64,000 nucleotides of DNA from Austropuccinia psidii. Lineage: Eukaryota > Basidiomycota > Pucciniomycetes > Pucciniales > Sphaerophragmiaceae. Each line of letters starts with the position of its first letter. The stretch's first letter is position 1. Below are positions 1 through 14,318 of this stretch, piece by piece. The translations under genes were made by a program, and so were the position numbers. Where the stretch lies: NCBI GenBank assembly GCA_023105745.1, contig JALGQZ010000019.1, positions 4,216,001 through 4,280,000 on the forward strand, given 5' to 3'. Below the pieces are notes generated by a model. That model was not told the origin of the DNA and searched no databases. It saw only the letters and a list, made by a program, of their open reading frames with translations.

Positions 1-536
1 TCCAATTCTTAATGCATTTGCTTGAAAATTTCACACAGCTTACAATTTAATATTATCTTTGTATGAATGAAATCTTAAGTATTCTTTATAAATAAATTGC
101 CTGGGTAATTAGCCTGGAAATTTACTCCTTTAATTAAAGCTCAAAGAAAATTATAATTTCTTTAAAAATCAATTAAAAATTGAGTTTAAGATATTTATGC
201 TTGAAACTCTATTTTTAAGTTGTTCATGTGATGAACTTTAATATAAATAAGTTTATTTATATTGAAAACTTAAAATAATTAGTTTAAATGAGGATTAAAG
301 TTACATGGAGTTAAGAATAACCCTGTTAACTTTAAATTGGAATTAAAATTAAGTTACCTTAAGTTAAGAACTCTATTTTTAAGCATGGTTTTTGAGTTTT
401 GAGCTGAGAATGCCCTCTATATCAATTATGAATCATGAGAGCTGCTCTGAAGACATAAAAAGAGTCTTTTCATCACTGTTTTTGTCCATCAATCATTCAT
501 TATCAATCCAATCATATTAGAAATTTAAACAGGTAA
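1..536 (+). repeat. Left part of an interrupted LTR (LTR-0)
   Basis: This AT-rich sequence matches 1411-1940 closely, including a shared TATA-like stretch (ACATAAAAAGAG near 453 and near 1867). It stops at 536, where a second LTR of the same family begins with TGTGAGCC, and it resumes at 2710. It is therefore the left part of an older LTR whose true start lies off the window. No coding potential is seen. Confidence 0.8.
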
Positions 537-2709
537 TGTGAGCCTGTGAGGTATGTATGACATACCCATAAGGCCACAAATGATTTTATAAACAGTTAAT
601 TTTGTCTTAAACAGACGTTTTAGTTGAATTTAAAATAAAAAATAATAAAAAATAAGTATAACTTCTTTTTGGATAAACAAAGTTATAAATATTATTTCAT
701 TTTTAGATTCTAAACCAAAAATAACCTAGGGTACACCCATAGGGTGTTATACCCAAAACCACTTATTTTTTATGTTATTGGAAGATTTAAGAATCTCACA
801 GTACCAATGTGACTTTTTTAACATTTTTTGAAAATTGTTAAATTTAAGCTTAATTAAGCTTAAATTTAAAGTTGCATAAGGTTTATGCAAACTTACCAAA
901 TTTTTAGTTAAAATTGAGGTGTGGTGTATATTTACTGAATTGGCTAAGGATTTTCCATACAGAATGTAAATCCTGCGTGAGCTCAATTTAAAAGGGTTTA
1001 AAGCCATGGTATGGCTTTAAATAAATAAAAGGGCAAAATCCACGCAGAAAGGTGGGACAAAGGAAAAAGACCAAATAGAGCTGGGGTACCCAACCTTTTG
1101 GATCTGCAAGGATTCAATTGAGGTTGTCCACCTGTATTGGAGGATTTTCAACCTTATTTAAACTTTAAGATTAGACTTTGATCCAACCTTAAGGTTTAAA
1201 CTGGTTTTATCCCAATTTGGACAGGAATTTCAAGCTGCCAAAGGGTAAATCCCAATATGCAGGCTTGAAATCAAGGTTTTAAGAACTGTCAGAGCTTAAT
1301 TAAGCTTAAAACTTTAAAGTTTCAAGCATTAAAACCTTATCAAAACTTAAGGTTTGGTGTGTATTGCTATTTTACGTGGAAAAATAGCAATAACTTCAAA
1401 AATTCATTAAAAATCCAATTCTTAACGGATTTGCTTGAAAATTTCACACAACTTAGAATTTAATATTATTAATATATAATTTAAATTTCAAGTATCTTTT
1501 ATAAATAAATTTCCTGGGTAATTAGCCTGGAAATTTACTCTTTTAATTAAACTCAAAGAAAATTATGATTTCTTTAAAAATTAATTAAAAATTGAGTTTA
1601 AGAGATTTTTGCTTGAAACTCTATTTTTAAGTTGTTCATGTGATGAAATTTAATATAAATAACCTTATTTTATATTAAAACTTAAAATAGTTAAACTAAA
1701 TGAGGATTAAAGTTACTTGGAGTTAAGAATAACACTGGTAACTTTAAATTGGAAGTAAAAATAAGTTGCCTTAAGTTAAGAACTTTATTTTTTAAGCATG
1801 GTTTTTCAGTTTTGACCTGAGCACGCCCTCTACATCCATTATGAATCATGAGAGCTGCTCTGAAGACATAAAAAGAGTCTTTTCATCACTGTTTTTGTCC
1901 ATCATTCATTATCAATCCAATCATATTAGAAATTTAAACAGGTAAAGTTTTATTAAATATAAAATCTTATTATTAAAAGTAATTCTTAAGTTATTTTTAT
2001 TCTTTATTTATTAAAATTAAAGAATTGAAGTCATAGAATTTAGATTATTGTTGTAATCACCAATAATATATTTTATTATATAAAATTATCATTTTAAATA
2101 TCTTTTAAAATCCACAAATTCCTCTCAAAAACTCTTTAATCATAATTTATATTATAAAAAGTTGTTTTATCTTTAAATTTATTGATTTTTGACATGTTTT
2201 TAACTTATAACCTTTATTTAGTATAATAACTGTTGTATTAGACTTGTTGTATTAAATAAATCTTATAAGTAAGTTTTCTTTAAAGTTCTATATTTCTTTT
2301 TATCTAAATATTAGTTTTTTTATATAGAATTTTTATTCTAAAAGAATTATTTCTGCACAGTGTGTGTTTAATTCCTTTTATAAATAATATTTATATTATT
2401 TATAAGTGGTTAATATTCATATTTTCCACGTGTAATTGTCTGATTAAGAGCTTTACACTTCTTATTGTTATAACTGTCAGTGACTATAACAATAATAGAA
2501 TAATTATAGTTTATTATAATTATTATTTTTTATTATTATTATATTATTATAATAATAATCAGATTATTTTTTTATATATAATTATTTTTAATAATTATAT
2601 TTAAATTTGTGGTTGTAATATTTTATTATATTATATTTTTCTACTGAGGACAGTCATAGTACTCTTGATATTGTTACTATTATCAAGAGTTTCATAGACA
2701 AACCCTACA
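537..2709 (+). mobile_element. Solo LTR (2173 bp) inserted in LTR-0
   Basis: The block begins TGTGAGCC and ends CCCTACA, giving the TG...CA ends of an LTR. It is flanked by the 5-bp duplication GGTAA (532-536 and 2710-2714). Its first bases resemble those of the E1 3' LTR at 24671, so it belongs to the same broad family. A TATA-like box lies near 1867, followed by a long AT-rich R-U5 region. No internal retroelement sequence lies between the ends, so it is a solo LTR left by LTR-LTR recombination. Short open frames here are LTR noise. Confidence 0.85.
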
Positions 2710-3475
2710 GGTAAAGTTTTATTAAATAGAAAATTTTATTATTGAAGTAATTCTTAAGTTATTTCATTCTTTATTAATTAAAATTAAAGAATTGAAATCA
2801 TAGAATTTAGATTATTGTTGTAATCACCAATAATATATTTTATTATATAAAAGTAAATCATCTTAAATATCTTTCAAAATCCACAAATTCCTCTTAAAAA
2901 CTCTTTAATCTTAATTTTTATTATAAAAACTTGTTTTATCTTTAAAATTATTGATTTTAGGCGTGTTTTGAAATTATAATTATTATTTAATATAATAACT
3001 GTTGTTGTTTTACATGTTGTATTGAATAAATATTATAAGTAAGTTTTCTCTAAAGTTCTAAATCTATTTTTATCTAGTATTAGTTTTTTTATATAGAATT
3101 TTTATTCTAAAAGAATTATTTCTGCACAGTGTGTGTTTAACTCTTCTATAAATAATATTTATATTATTTATAAGTGGTTAATATTCATATTTTACATGTG
3201 TAATTGTCTCATTAAGAGCTTTAAACTTCTGATTGTTATAACTGTCAGTGACTATAACAATAATAGAATAATTATAATTTATTATAATTATTATTATCTT
3301 TATTATTATATTTTTATAATAATAATCAAATTTATGTTTTTATATAATTATTTTTAATAATCATATTTAATTTTGTGGTTAGAATATTTTGTTATATTAT
3401 ATATTTCTACTGAGGACAGTCATGGTACTCTTGATTTTGCTACTCTTATCAAGAGTTTCATAGACAAACCTTACA
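2710..3475 (+). repeat. Right part of LTR-0
   Basis: This is the continuation of LTR-0 after the solo LTR. It runs from the second GGTAA to the terminal CTTACA at 3475 and is a close copy of 1940-2709. Directly after it, at 3476, decayed E2-family pol sequence begins in mid-gene. LTR-0, or the element it came from, is therefore inserted in that pol gene, and the matching 5' part of the gene lies left of the window. Confidence 0.8.
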
Positions 3476-5463
3476 GTATATGTCTAGTCTGGGCTATAGA
3501 GAAACTGTATTATTATCTGGAGGGTGCAGTCTTTGAAGTCTACACCAAGTGCACAGCCTTGAAGTCTTTACTGAACATCAAGACTACAAATAGACACATG
3601 CTGAGATGGCCAATAGCAATCCAGGAGTATAGAGGGAACATGAACATCATATACAAAGAAGGTAAAAGTCATACCAATGCAGATGGCCACTGGATACTGT
3701 CAAGAGCAAGCCAGCTTATGACCCTGAAGTTGCAGCCAAGATCCCCATCCATTTCATGGAAATAGATAGGAGGAGAAACTTCAGATTCTCTGAATGGGCA
3801 CCAGGAAGTGGTACCCTTGACAGTGAGAACACTGATTCAGAAGGAACGGAAGCCCCCATAGTGGGAATAAGTTCCTCAGAACTACACAATGAATTCTTCA
3901 GTGCAGTACTGAAGTCTTATCCCAAACACAAACAGTGTGGCATATTACTACAACTCCTTCAATAAAGGTACAGGAGTCCAGAACTGGAATCCCAGCTGGA
4001 AGAACCCTTGTTGAGGGCCTATAAGGATAACAAGTTCTTCTTTGTAGATGGCCTGCTTTGCCACAGAGAGAAGCACACAAGTGTACTCACAGTGGTAGAC
4101 AGAGACCACATCTCTCTGATCCTGCAGGAATGCCATGACTGCCCCTATATGGGACACATGAGTGAAGACAGGACCAAGGAGAGGGTAGCAAGCACAGCTT
4201 GGTGGCCCAAGTGGGAACAAGAGTTGAGTGAATACATAAACACTTGTGAAAGATTCCAAAAGGCAAATAGGAAACATGGGAATAAGTATGGGTTACTTCA
4301 ACATATAGAAGAACCCAAACACCCATGAAAAACCATAAATATGGACTGAGTTACAGGACTTGTCCCAGGAGGCAAAGAAAACTATAATGCCTGCTTGATC
4401 ATAGTTGATAGGTTCAGCAAGAGCATAAGGTGTCTACCATGCCACAAGGAGGACACAGCCATGGATACTGATCTGTTATTTTGGAATAACATCATATCCA
4501 CCTGTGGAGTCCCTAAGATCATCATTAGTGATAGGGACCCAAAATTCACATCTGAATTCTGGACAAACTTGTATGACATGCTTGGCACAAAGCTTGCTTT
4601 TTCCACAGCTTACCATCCACAAACAGATGGCCTAGCAGAGAGGATGATCCAAACAATTGAGGACATCCTTAGGAGGTTCTGTGCCTATGGCATGGAATAT
4701 AAAGACCATGAGGGATATATCCATGACTGGTTTACCCTTCTACCAGCTGTCCAACTGGCTTATAATTAATACAAGTCAGCACTCTACCACAGGAAAAACA
4801 CCTGCACTGGTAGAAAAAGGGTGGAATACCTTGTTGCCTGTGGATCACTTGAAGAGGAATCTTCTGACTATCCACCCCACAGCCAAAGACTTCCATGATA
4901 TGTGGAAGAGAGCTTGTGACACAGCTGCTAAATTCATAGCTGAGGCGAAAGATTATAATAATCAGAGGTGGGACAAGACACACATGGAACCTGACTTTAA
5001 GGAAGGGGACCAGGTGTTACTGTCTACACTAAACTTCAACAATGTTAAATGACCCAAGAAGATGAGAGACTAATTTGTAGGGCCCTTTACTATCACTAAG
5101 TTGATAGGCAGGAGTGCAGTGGAAATCAAGCTCACAGAGGAGTTTTTGAGGAAACACCCAGTTTTTCCAGTGAGTTTTGTCAAGCCATACTTCCAAACCA
5201 AAGAGGGTAAATTCCCCTCCAGGAAGAAGATCCTCACACCACCAGAGATAGTGGAAGTGGAGGATTACCCAGGACCTGTGAGTAGAATCATCAGGGCCAG
5301 AAAGATCAGACTTAATGGGAAGGATCAGAGACAGTACTTAGTCAGATTCAAGAACCAGACAGCTGATAAGGACAAATGGTTGACAGAAGATGCCATACCA
5401 GATGGGAACCTTCATTTAAGGAGATTCAGAGCCTCTAGGAGGACTGAACAGTCTCATCAATGA
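3476..5463 (+). pseudogene. Decayed E2-family pol fragment: RNase H, integrase, chromo-like tail (E2b)
   Basis: Broken frames match E2 pol (31780-33133 and 53848-54479) almost end to end. They hold an RNase H tail, the integrase zinc-finger region, an integrase core with DRFSK, SDRDPKF and a [10 protein letters not shown] segment, and a C-terminal GPF-type and chromo-like tail ending at 5463. The RNase H end (near 3690) has lost a short segment, several in-frame stops and shifts occur, and an expected zinc-finger Cys in the CERFQK stretch is Phe. Around 4821-4856 it keeps the unoccupied form of the site where E2 carries the 20.7-kb transposon, which makes it a useful empty-site reference. Confidence 0.85.
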
Positions 5464-5487
5464 TGAGCCTTTTTTGGAGGGAGGGTA

Positions 5488-6924
5488 TGTCAGACTGTGA
5501 CCCCAAACCAGAGCACAAGCATGACAGCCAAAACACCATAAACCAATGGTATTGCCAAAATACCACCAAAACATGGAACTGAGACAAATCAGCTCAAAAG
5601 GTATCAAACGAAAGAGGAAAATAACCTCTTTCTGAAAATATAAGTCCCATCACCATAGGACAAGGAATAACAAAGTTATTCCTGCTCAAAGTTATTGCTG
5701 AGCATAAAGCTTAATTTTCACCTCTCATCTAAAATCCAGAAGGAGAGGCTTAACGCCATCAAATGGGTATTCAAAATGAATCTCTAAGTCAGGGCTATCT
5801 AATGGTACCAGCCAAACTGAGCTAGCACCAATATTACTGGAGTTATGGTCAATTTCAGGCCAAATAAGGGTGAACAAAACATTCACCTCTCATCTCACTT
5901 CTACAGTTTTAGTGTGAGATACTTGAAGTGGGGTCTTTTTGGAAATAGCACAATCAGGGCTATCTAATAGTGTCATGCATTTTCCCATATGTTAACTATA
6001 ACAGAAGTTATGGGGCAAATAAGCTCAATACAGCTTTTTGCCTATACCACGCAAATATACAAAAATCTTGTACATGGGATACCTTTGCCATATTTAATGA
6101 TACCCATATCAAATGTGGTACCATTCTGTAGAGCACATACAGGGCTACACACGGAAGCAATTTTGAGGTTGATATCTCAAGAACTGACAACGGTATGGCT
6201 GTTTTAAGGTCAGATTCACACCTGCTCTCATATACAGCCTTACCATGGGATAATATCCCATAACCATGAATATGAGGTGTCAAATAGACAAAGAATCTTG
6301 TTTTCACTTCAATACCTCATATGTCAGCCAATACTGGGGTCCCATACAGTTTCTGTACATCTTTCTACGCGTCATACACGTCAGAATCAGGCTGTGAGGT
6401 CCCCAGATGAAAATCTTCACGCTGTATTGGTGAAAACTGCCCAGATGTGGTTTCAAAACCACATCTGAGCCCAATACAGGCTATATAGGCTGTTTGCAAA
6501 CCACAAGTTAGTCATAGAGAGTGAAAAATCTTCACTTCCTCTACATGGAAAGGTCTAGCACCCTTTCCACCCCATTTCAGGATAAAAAGGAGGCTTTTCA
6601 CAGCCAGAATTGTTTCCTCATCCTGCTCTTGAATAACCTACGTAGTAAACTGTCAAAAACAGCTTTACTCTTGGGTAATAATCAGGTATAATTATAATTT
6701 TAATTATTGTAGCTCTTATTATAGTAATCCAACTGGCAAGACTGCACCCTGGGTTCTCAATAGTGCTCACCACCACTATTCTTCAATAGTAGAACCCTTT
6801 TATTATACTATAAGCCATCATCTTAAATTAAAAAACCTTATTTCAAATCATTTTCTATGTGTCACAGTCATAGTTATAGTTGTAAATAGCCTAATTACTG
6901 CTTCAACATAGACTCTATCTGACA
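5488..6924 (+). repeat. 3' LTR of E2b (1437 bp)
   Basis: It begins TGTCAGAC directly after a purine-rich tract (GGAGGGAGGG at 5477-5486) and ends ATCTGACA. It is homologous along its whole length to the solo LTR at 14947-16383 and to the E2 LTRs. A TATA-like GGATAAAAAGGAGG lies near 6580. The long stretches here contain no believable gene. Confidence 0.88.
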
Positions 6925-8898
6925 AAGGAGAAATAGTTCAAAATAGCAATACCAGTTGACCACTTGAAATTAAAAGTGGTCCAAAATTAGAACAAGGTAA
7001 TTATTGAGATTCTAATAGTCTATATTTGAAGATTGAAATGATTTTTATCATGATATTCTAGGTATATAAACCTAGGAAATAATGGCTTAAAGTCTAAATT
7101 AGAAAATTTCAACAGAAAACATGAATTAAAAGAAAAATAATCAAAAATAGAGTTTTGATGTTGTAATTAACTCCCCCAAGAGCCTTAGTAGGGACATTAA
7201 AAGCTATTAGAATTCACACTCTACATTGATTTTTCATAAAAACAATCAAAGGTTATTGAAGATTGAATTTAAGGCTTAAAAAATCATTTTTGATCTTTAA
7301 ATGTATTTCTATTTTAGGTTTAACAGTTGATTAAAAATTGGAACTGGTAGATATTGATAAGTTATTATTTAAAAAGGCTTAATACGAAAAATTAAGTCAT
7401 ATTCCAAGCTAAGATTTCAGCAAGCTTGTTGGCTGGTGCCTCTTTCATGGCTTCCAGACTAAATTTTAGGAATTTTAATAGACTAAAAAGAGTAGAAATA
7501 CTATCAATTTGAATCAATAGATGTGTCACTAGTGCTGTAATGGTGGACTTTTGGAATTTGGGCTTCAAAAGTAGAACTGAATTGTAAAGGTGAATTGAAT
7601 CACTTTTAACATGAGAGGGCTAATATTTCTAAAATAAAATGTAAGCAATTTTAATTGTAAAAATATATTTGGTTGAGAGCTCTGAGGATTAATCCAAAGA
7701 TAATTAACAATATTTAAATATTCTTCTTTTAAAATTTGAAATTAGATCAAAGTCAATTCATTTTGTTTAAATAAGGGTAGATTTGTTATAGTAACAAGAG
7801 CAAAGATAACAAAAGAATAAAAGAAACAATGGGAATAAATACTATGAAAAAAGGAGTGATTTTTAATAGCAACAAAACTTAATTAATGCTATGATGACAT
7901 TAATAAGAATTTTTGAAATTTATAAAAAAAGCAAAACAAAATGGGATGAAAATTTGAAGAAAGTAATTAGAGGCTGTATTGAAGGTAGAAGTTTACATGA
8001 TTGCAGGCTCACGAAATGAGAGTTACAGCAATAAATAAAAAAGTAGAATACTGGTGAGATTAAAAGGTTTAATAATTATTTAATGATCACCCAAGCTTAG
8101 AATATTAATCAATTTGAGTGGTTAAAATCAGTAAATTTCTGCAAGAATGAAGGATCTTTACTATATAAATACCCCTTCTTCCTCTGTTTCCCTCTCAAGA
8201 GGCATCAAATTAAATAAAACATAAAGTAAAAGGTAATATTTATTATTATTTAGATATAGAACTCCTATATTATTAAAGAAAAAAACCATATCTTCTATTA
8301 ACTACTAGCTTTTATGTTATTACACAAATATTTTATTGATATTTAAACTCTAAATATATGTGAAAATAGTAAAAATTGTGTTTCTCTTTAATTTTTATCA
8401 AAAAAAGAATTTAGATAAGTTTTATTTACATTCTTAGGCATTAATTTAATCAAAATTATTATATAAATTATTAAAAGTGGATTATCTTCTCTTATGATGA
8501 TATATTCATCTATTATTAATATTTAATAATTATTTTATTAGTTCAAATAGTATTTGTATTAAGATATAACCTTGATATTGTTCATATTATTGTTATTAAT
8601 GGCTTTTATTATTAAATGAAAACTTAAAAAGAAATTCTTAATTTTTGGTGACAATAATAAATTGGCATAAATAAATTAGCTTATTAAATATTAATATATT
8701 TATTTTATTATAGTGTTTCTATGATATAATTTATATTGTTTTATTATTTTTAAATAGTATAATTATTTTATGCCATGATCATAATATTATCTTAGTTAAT
8801 TATTTTGAATCTTATTATTCCTCTTTATTAGGAAATTCTGAGTACAATGAGTAAAATATTAGCAATTTTTACTCATTTTTTCATAGTCAAAACTTACA
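6925..8898 (+). repeat. Probable 5' LTR of decayed element E0
   Basis: AT-rich noncoding DNA ends in AACTTACA at 8898. It is followed by a TGG-starting candidate primer site like those of E1 and E2. A promoter-like TATATAAATACC lies near 8163, with a pyrimidine-rich stretch after it. The start of this LTR could not be fixed: no clear TG end was found, and the sequence abuts the E2b LTR at 6924. A short inverted repeat (CTAGGT...ACCTAG near 7061) was noticed, with no evident role. Confidence 0.55.
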
Positions 8899-11800
8899 GT
8901 TGGTGGTCTGGCCATGATATTTACTTAAAGCACCTTATAATAAGATTTAAATTGGGCTTTATACAACATAAAACTATACCCATAAGAATAGTTTATATAG
9001 TAAAATTATATTTATTGCACTTAGAAGATATTGAGAGATTTGGAAAGGAATTTTATTGTCTTACACATGGTTTTCACATCCTTAGACTTGAAAGACCCTT
9101 CTTTGAGTGACTCTAGTGTTTGAATAAGATAGTTTCAAATTCAAAGCATGAATTTTTATCCTAATTCAATGAAAGAATCATACTATGATTCTTTTTGATA
9201 TTCAAAAAATTAAGAAATAGAAAAAACAAATAATAGTCATTTTATTCCTTTTTTACTTATTTCTCTTATATAAAAAGATAAAATGCAATTTTTCATATGC
9301 AAATTGCCATATCCTTTCTGAAAATAATCTTTTTATCACAATAAGAATATTTATTTGTCCTTTTTAGTGTTTTAAGATATGCCAAAAGAGGAAAAAAAAA
9401 TAAATGTTGAAAGATTGGTGGAAGAAAATTGTAAAAGTTCTCCAAAAAAATCATACACAAGGAAAGAAAATCCAAGAAATTGGGTTTTTTAGGACCCGCC
9501 ATTCAGGAATCTTGATGTGAGCACCTTTGTCATAAAAGTAATTTTTTTATCATTTTTTTGATTTCTTCTTATATATTTATTTATCAACATGAAAGCTAGA
9601 AAAAGTTCCCAATATGACATCCAATCGAATGGAGGACCTAAACTTAAATAATGGCCAATACTCACAGGTGAAGGTGAATATGACCACATTTCATATATTA
9701 AAACAATTGATATGTTGAAAGAAGATTATGAAATTAAAGATGAATTAATTAATGCAAGATTACATCAATTGTTTTGCAAAATCTCCAAAAAGATGGTATT
9801 TTGTAATAAGAGAGGCAAATGGAAAAAGTACCTGGTCTTGGTGGAAAAATGATTCTTGGAGATACAAAATAGGAAATTCATTTGAGAAATAACTCTTTGA
9901 ACAAGAAAAAGACAAAGCTTTAACTTGATTCTTTAAAAAATTTGAAATATTAAATGAATTATATCCAGAAACGTCACAAAAGATGGTATATAAGAAAATA
10001 CTCCACAAATGCAGAGGGGAACTAGAGCATACCTTAAGAAGAAGGTGCATGAAGAAATTATTCACAAAATAGTACATTAAAAAACTAGAAGACATTGTGA
10101 CAAGAACCAATATTGGAAGAACATGGAAGAAGCTGGACATAAAAAGCCAAAACAAACCATTTGTAAAGAAAGATAAACCAAAAGAACCTTTCAAGAAAAA
10201 TGAAACTAATGAGAAAAGAAAATGCCATAAATTTGGTGGTATTGAGCCCTTAGATAATAATTTCCTTAAGAAACAAAAAATTAAGGAAATTGTGGAAAAA
10301 GAAGACCACAATTACAAAGAGGAAGAATCTTCTTCAGAGAGAGAAAATAAAGAATCAGAAACTTCTGAAAGTGATGGAATCAATATAATTAACCATAAAA
10401 TTAATAAAATTTATTTAATCTATGAAGTACTTTATTTAAGCTCCAATTTACCACAAATTGGCACATCTAATAAATACCTTACAAGTTTACAAGATGCCAA
10501 ACTTCACAGAACCAAACCTGAAAAAGGAAGGCATGATACAGAAGGTAAATCAAGCATGAATACTGCTATTATAAACAAGCAAGAGGAAAAATTAATCTGG
10601 AAACAGGCGCATGCTGCACATGTGTTGGAAAAATTTATTGAAAAACACTCATACAAGATTGGGAAGAAAAACACATACCAATACAAGGTGTTTTACCCAT
10701 CTCTCTCAATGAATAAGAGTTAAAGTATAATTGGTAGTAATAAATAACCATACCGCTACACAATTCATAATTGGAAATTATTACTTAACAATCTATGGCA
10801 TATATATCTCTAACCAAGAAAAAGATATTTTACCATAGGGGACAATAAAAGACAGAAATTTGGTTTCTCAAATAGGAAAAAACAAAGGTCTTTTCTAAAA
10901 AATGTAGAGAAAAGCCCATAAAACACCTTATTAATAAGTGAACAACTTATAGAGGAAGAATTAAGTCATGAATTAACAGAAAAAATGATTTATCTCTTCT
11001 AAAAGTACAAAGGTGCCTTTGAAACTGCAAAAGAACCACTAAGTGCTATTATTGGACATGGGGTAGACTTATTCTAAATGTAGAAACACCTTATTCAACC
11101 TTGTTAAGAAAAGAAGCTTATATAGCTAGTCCAAGAGTTAGACCAATCTTAGAGGCACACATTAATAAAAATAATGGACCTAGGGGTATTAAGCAAATTA
11201 GGACATAATGAACAGGTAGAGGTACCTAAACCTGTTATTATAGCCTAGCACAATTATAAATAAAGGATGGTAGGGGATTGTAGAGCTTTCAATACCTAAA
11301 ATATCTCTGACAGATATCAAATACCTAGGATTCATGAGACATTAACACAACTTTGATAGGCTAAGTTTATCACAGCCATGGATGCTCTGAAAGGTTTTCA
11401 CCAAAATGTCTTGGCAGGCAATTCCAAAATACTGCTAAGGATAATTTTCCAATGTGACATATATGAATACCTAATAATGCCATTTGGTATCAAAATTTCC
11501 CCTTCCCATTATGAAGGAATAATGAATACCATATTCCCTGAAGAGCTATCAGAAGGGTGGTTGATAATAATATAGATTTACAATATTAGATCTCCCTCAG
11601 AAAATTGGGAAAACCACCTGAAAAGACTTGAAATAGTCTTATTAAAAATAGTCTAGGTTTTTATGAAAATATCCTTGAAGAAATGTCATTTTTCATGTAG
11701 TTAGTGAGCTAAAAGCACTGGCACATGTTGTAGCTGGAATAGGCTTGGGTATATATAAAAATAAATTAGCAGAAGTAATACTTAAGCCAATTCCCCCAAA

Positions 11801-12921
11801 ATAAGAAAGAAATGCAGTCATTATTTTGATCTACTGGATATTACAGACAGAAAATGAAGGAATTTGAAAAGATTTCAAAATATCTTCATAAGTTATGTGA
11901 GCAAAAAAAATTCTATGAAATGACTGCAGAAAAAGTCAAAGCATACAAGGAGCTGAAAAAATCCTGCAAAAATACCACATTCCTCTTGTTGCAAGATTGG
12001 AAACTAACTTTAAGAGTTTATAGCGATGCCTATGAAGAAAGATTAGGTTCTGCACTACACCAAACCCAAATAATCAATGAAAAGCATGTAAAACGGCCAA
12101 TTTGTTTCATTTCCAGCAATACTAAGCCAATGGAAGTCAGGTATTGAGAAAGTAACATGGAATTCCTTGTCTTAGTATGGGCTTTAGAGAGATCAAACTA
12201 TTACCTAGATGGAAAAGTCTTTGATGTAATCACAGATTCTAATGCTGCGAAATCATTGTTAAACATGAATACACTCACTACAAACATTCTGAGATGGCAA
12301 TTTTCTATCCAAGAGTATAGAGGTAATATTACTATAGTCCATAAATATGGAAATATTAATAAATGAAGATGGCCTTAGCATATGGTATTTAGAAAATACA
12401 CCTGAAAATCCAGCATGGGTACCACAGGAAGAAAGACATATAGAAGGAGCATGTGTAAGAGAGGTTAGAAGGGAATTATTGAAAAAAGTTATAGAAGGCT
12501 ATGAGATGGATAGAAATTGCCATATTTTATGCCAACTTTTAATGAAAGACTGAAAAGACCCATAATTATCTTCCAAACTAGATGGATTATGAAAAAGCAC
12601 TTATGATGAAGGAAGATTCCACCTCCTTGATGTAATTCTTTTACCAGAGAACCAAACAGATAGAGTTTCAATAAGCACTATACTACATGAATTTTGTTAA
12701 AATGTTGTTTCTGGACATTTCTCAGAAGACAGGACACCAGAAAGGGTGAGGACTTGTTACTGGTGGCTGAATTGGACAAAAGATGTTTCAGAATATTGCT
12801 AAAGATGAAATACGGCCACATGGAAGAACTGTGGAATGATGATCCAAATCCAAGAACCAAGATCCCCATAGGAAATAGTCCACATGGATTGGGTAACAGC
12901 TCTAGCACCAGAAGGAGATAG
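8899..12921 (+). pseudogene. Heavily decayed gypsy gag-pol (E0)
   Basis: Fragments align with E1: a gag segment from about 9655 (GEGEYDH...), a zinc-knuckle region near 10225 that has lost most Cys/His ligands, a protease region near 10590 lacking the active-site Asp-Ser/Thr-Gly, and RT remnants at 11378-11575 in which the YIDD box is replaced by stops. RNase H pieces lie at 11854-12366 and an integrase region at 12370-12921. Stops and shifts occur throughout. The sequence stops at 12921 in the middle of the integrase region, where the E3 LTR begins. The missing remainder should lie right of the window, beyond E3. This is the oldest-looking element here. Confidence 0.8.
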
Positions 12922-14318
12922 TGTCACAGGGGATCTAGTGGAAGACAAGAGTGGCCTGGCACATAGGAATCAAGAACTCACTTGGAGGGCTCCAAAAGAT
13001 AAAGAAATAAAAAGGATTATATTTCTTCAAGGATGAATAAGAGTAAGGATAAATATTCCAAAGATAAAAAGAAAAAAGGAAGCCAATGGCCAAGATAATA
13101 AGAAATCCAAAAGACAAAGAGCCAACCAAATAAATCCTCAATTCACTGTTTCAACCTGCCAGAAAGAACAATGGAACTAGTGCAGGATATGAACACCAAT
13201 ATCCACTTAAAGGCAAAGAAGAAAAGGTGCAAATGACTTAGGTAAGATTATCAGTATTTACTTTAATAAAAGAAAAGAAAATAAGGATAATAATAAATCT
13301 AATATATTAACTAACTAGGGAAAAAGTCCCCAGGGAAGAAAAGGTGGCCAGCATATGTGAAAAGTTGAAAGACTGATCCTGGAGGGTTGATACTCGGCTG
13401 TATTGACTGTTTTGGGTTAATACAAATCTGGTCATCTTGAGAATCAAACTGTGTGATGGAATCCCCACAGTGGAATATTAATTGGCTCAAAAGGGCCAAG
13501 GACATACAGGTTGCTTGAATACAAACTGTATGGGCTAATTGAGTTGTCCAAGGAATACTGAAGTACTTGATGCCTTGAAAACTGATTGAATGATTTATAA
13601 CCTCTTGGAACTACCATTGGAATAATTTTTAAGAGAAAATACAACCCAAATGCTGCAAGGCCAGGTGGTTGGGGTCCTAGAATGGTCTTCTGGTAACTCC
13701 CAGGGATTGCAAGGCTGAATGAATGAAAGGTCTTCCTTTGAAATGGGTGATGGATTTGGGGACTGGAGTTGAAAAGACATAATTTGGTCCTGAAAACATC
13801 AAAATTGGATTTCTGAGGAAAAATGGTGCATAATGGTATATTATACCATATATGACCCATGCCTGGATCCTTTGGTATGGGGTAAATTAGCAAAGGAGAG
13901 GTCTTCCCTTGAGTTGAGGGGAAGCCTTGCTGGATCTGATCTGGTGGCCTTTGGTGGTTGCCAGAGCCCATGGGTTGGAAGTGGCCAAAATGTGGTTCTT
14001 GGCCCATTTGGGCCTTAGACCCCATAATCAAAGCGTTTGGGCCAAAGGCCCTGGTGATGGCTAGAGAGGCCAGAAACCCTGTAAGACCAGATGGCCCCCA
14101 GGCCCAAAACAAAGGTATTGGCCAGGGGTTGGTCAGGTGGAGAATTGGCCAAAAGGGCCAATGGTTGCAGGATATGGACTGAGTCCAGAAGTGGCCAGTG
14201 AAAGGTCATATGGCATAAAGGACATAAAACACCACAATTGTCCAATAGGCTATTAAATGGGGTCAGGCTATACTTACCGTAAACAACCGTTGGGGGGGTG
14301 ATTTCACATTTTCGTGAC
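12922..14318 (-). repeat. Main part of the E3 3' LTR
   Basis: Read on the minus strand, E3 has a purine-rich tract at 55954-55967 and then TGTCAC at 55951-55946. E2 is inserted there, and the sequence continues from 14313 downward. The far end reads GTGACA on the minus strand (TGTCAC at 12922 on plus), mirroring the start. The implied LTR is about 1.4 kb. The partner 5' LTR is off the window, so the call rests on the termini, the duplication GTGAC shared with 55946-55950, and the interruption of E0 at 12921. Open frames inside are not convincing genes. Confidence 0.65.

Noticed and set aside
2362..3357. Two similar short open frames (2362-2604 and 3133-3357) on the plus strand
   Set aside because: They are equivalent positions of two copies of an AT-rich LTR, so their similarity comes from the repeat; the peptides are low-complexity Ile/Tyr/Asn.
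8847..9110. 87-codon frame at the E0 LTR border
   Set aside because: It spans the LTR end and primer site, so it is not a gene.
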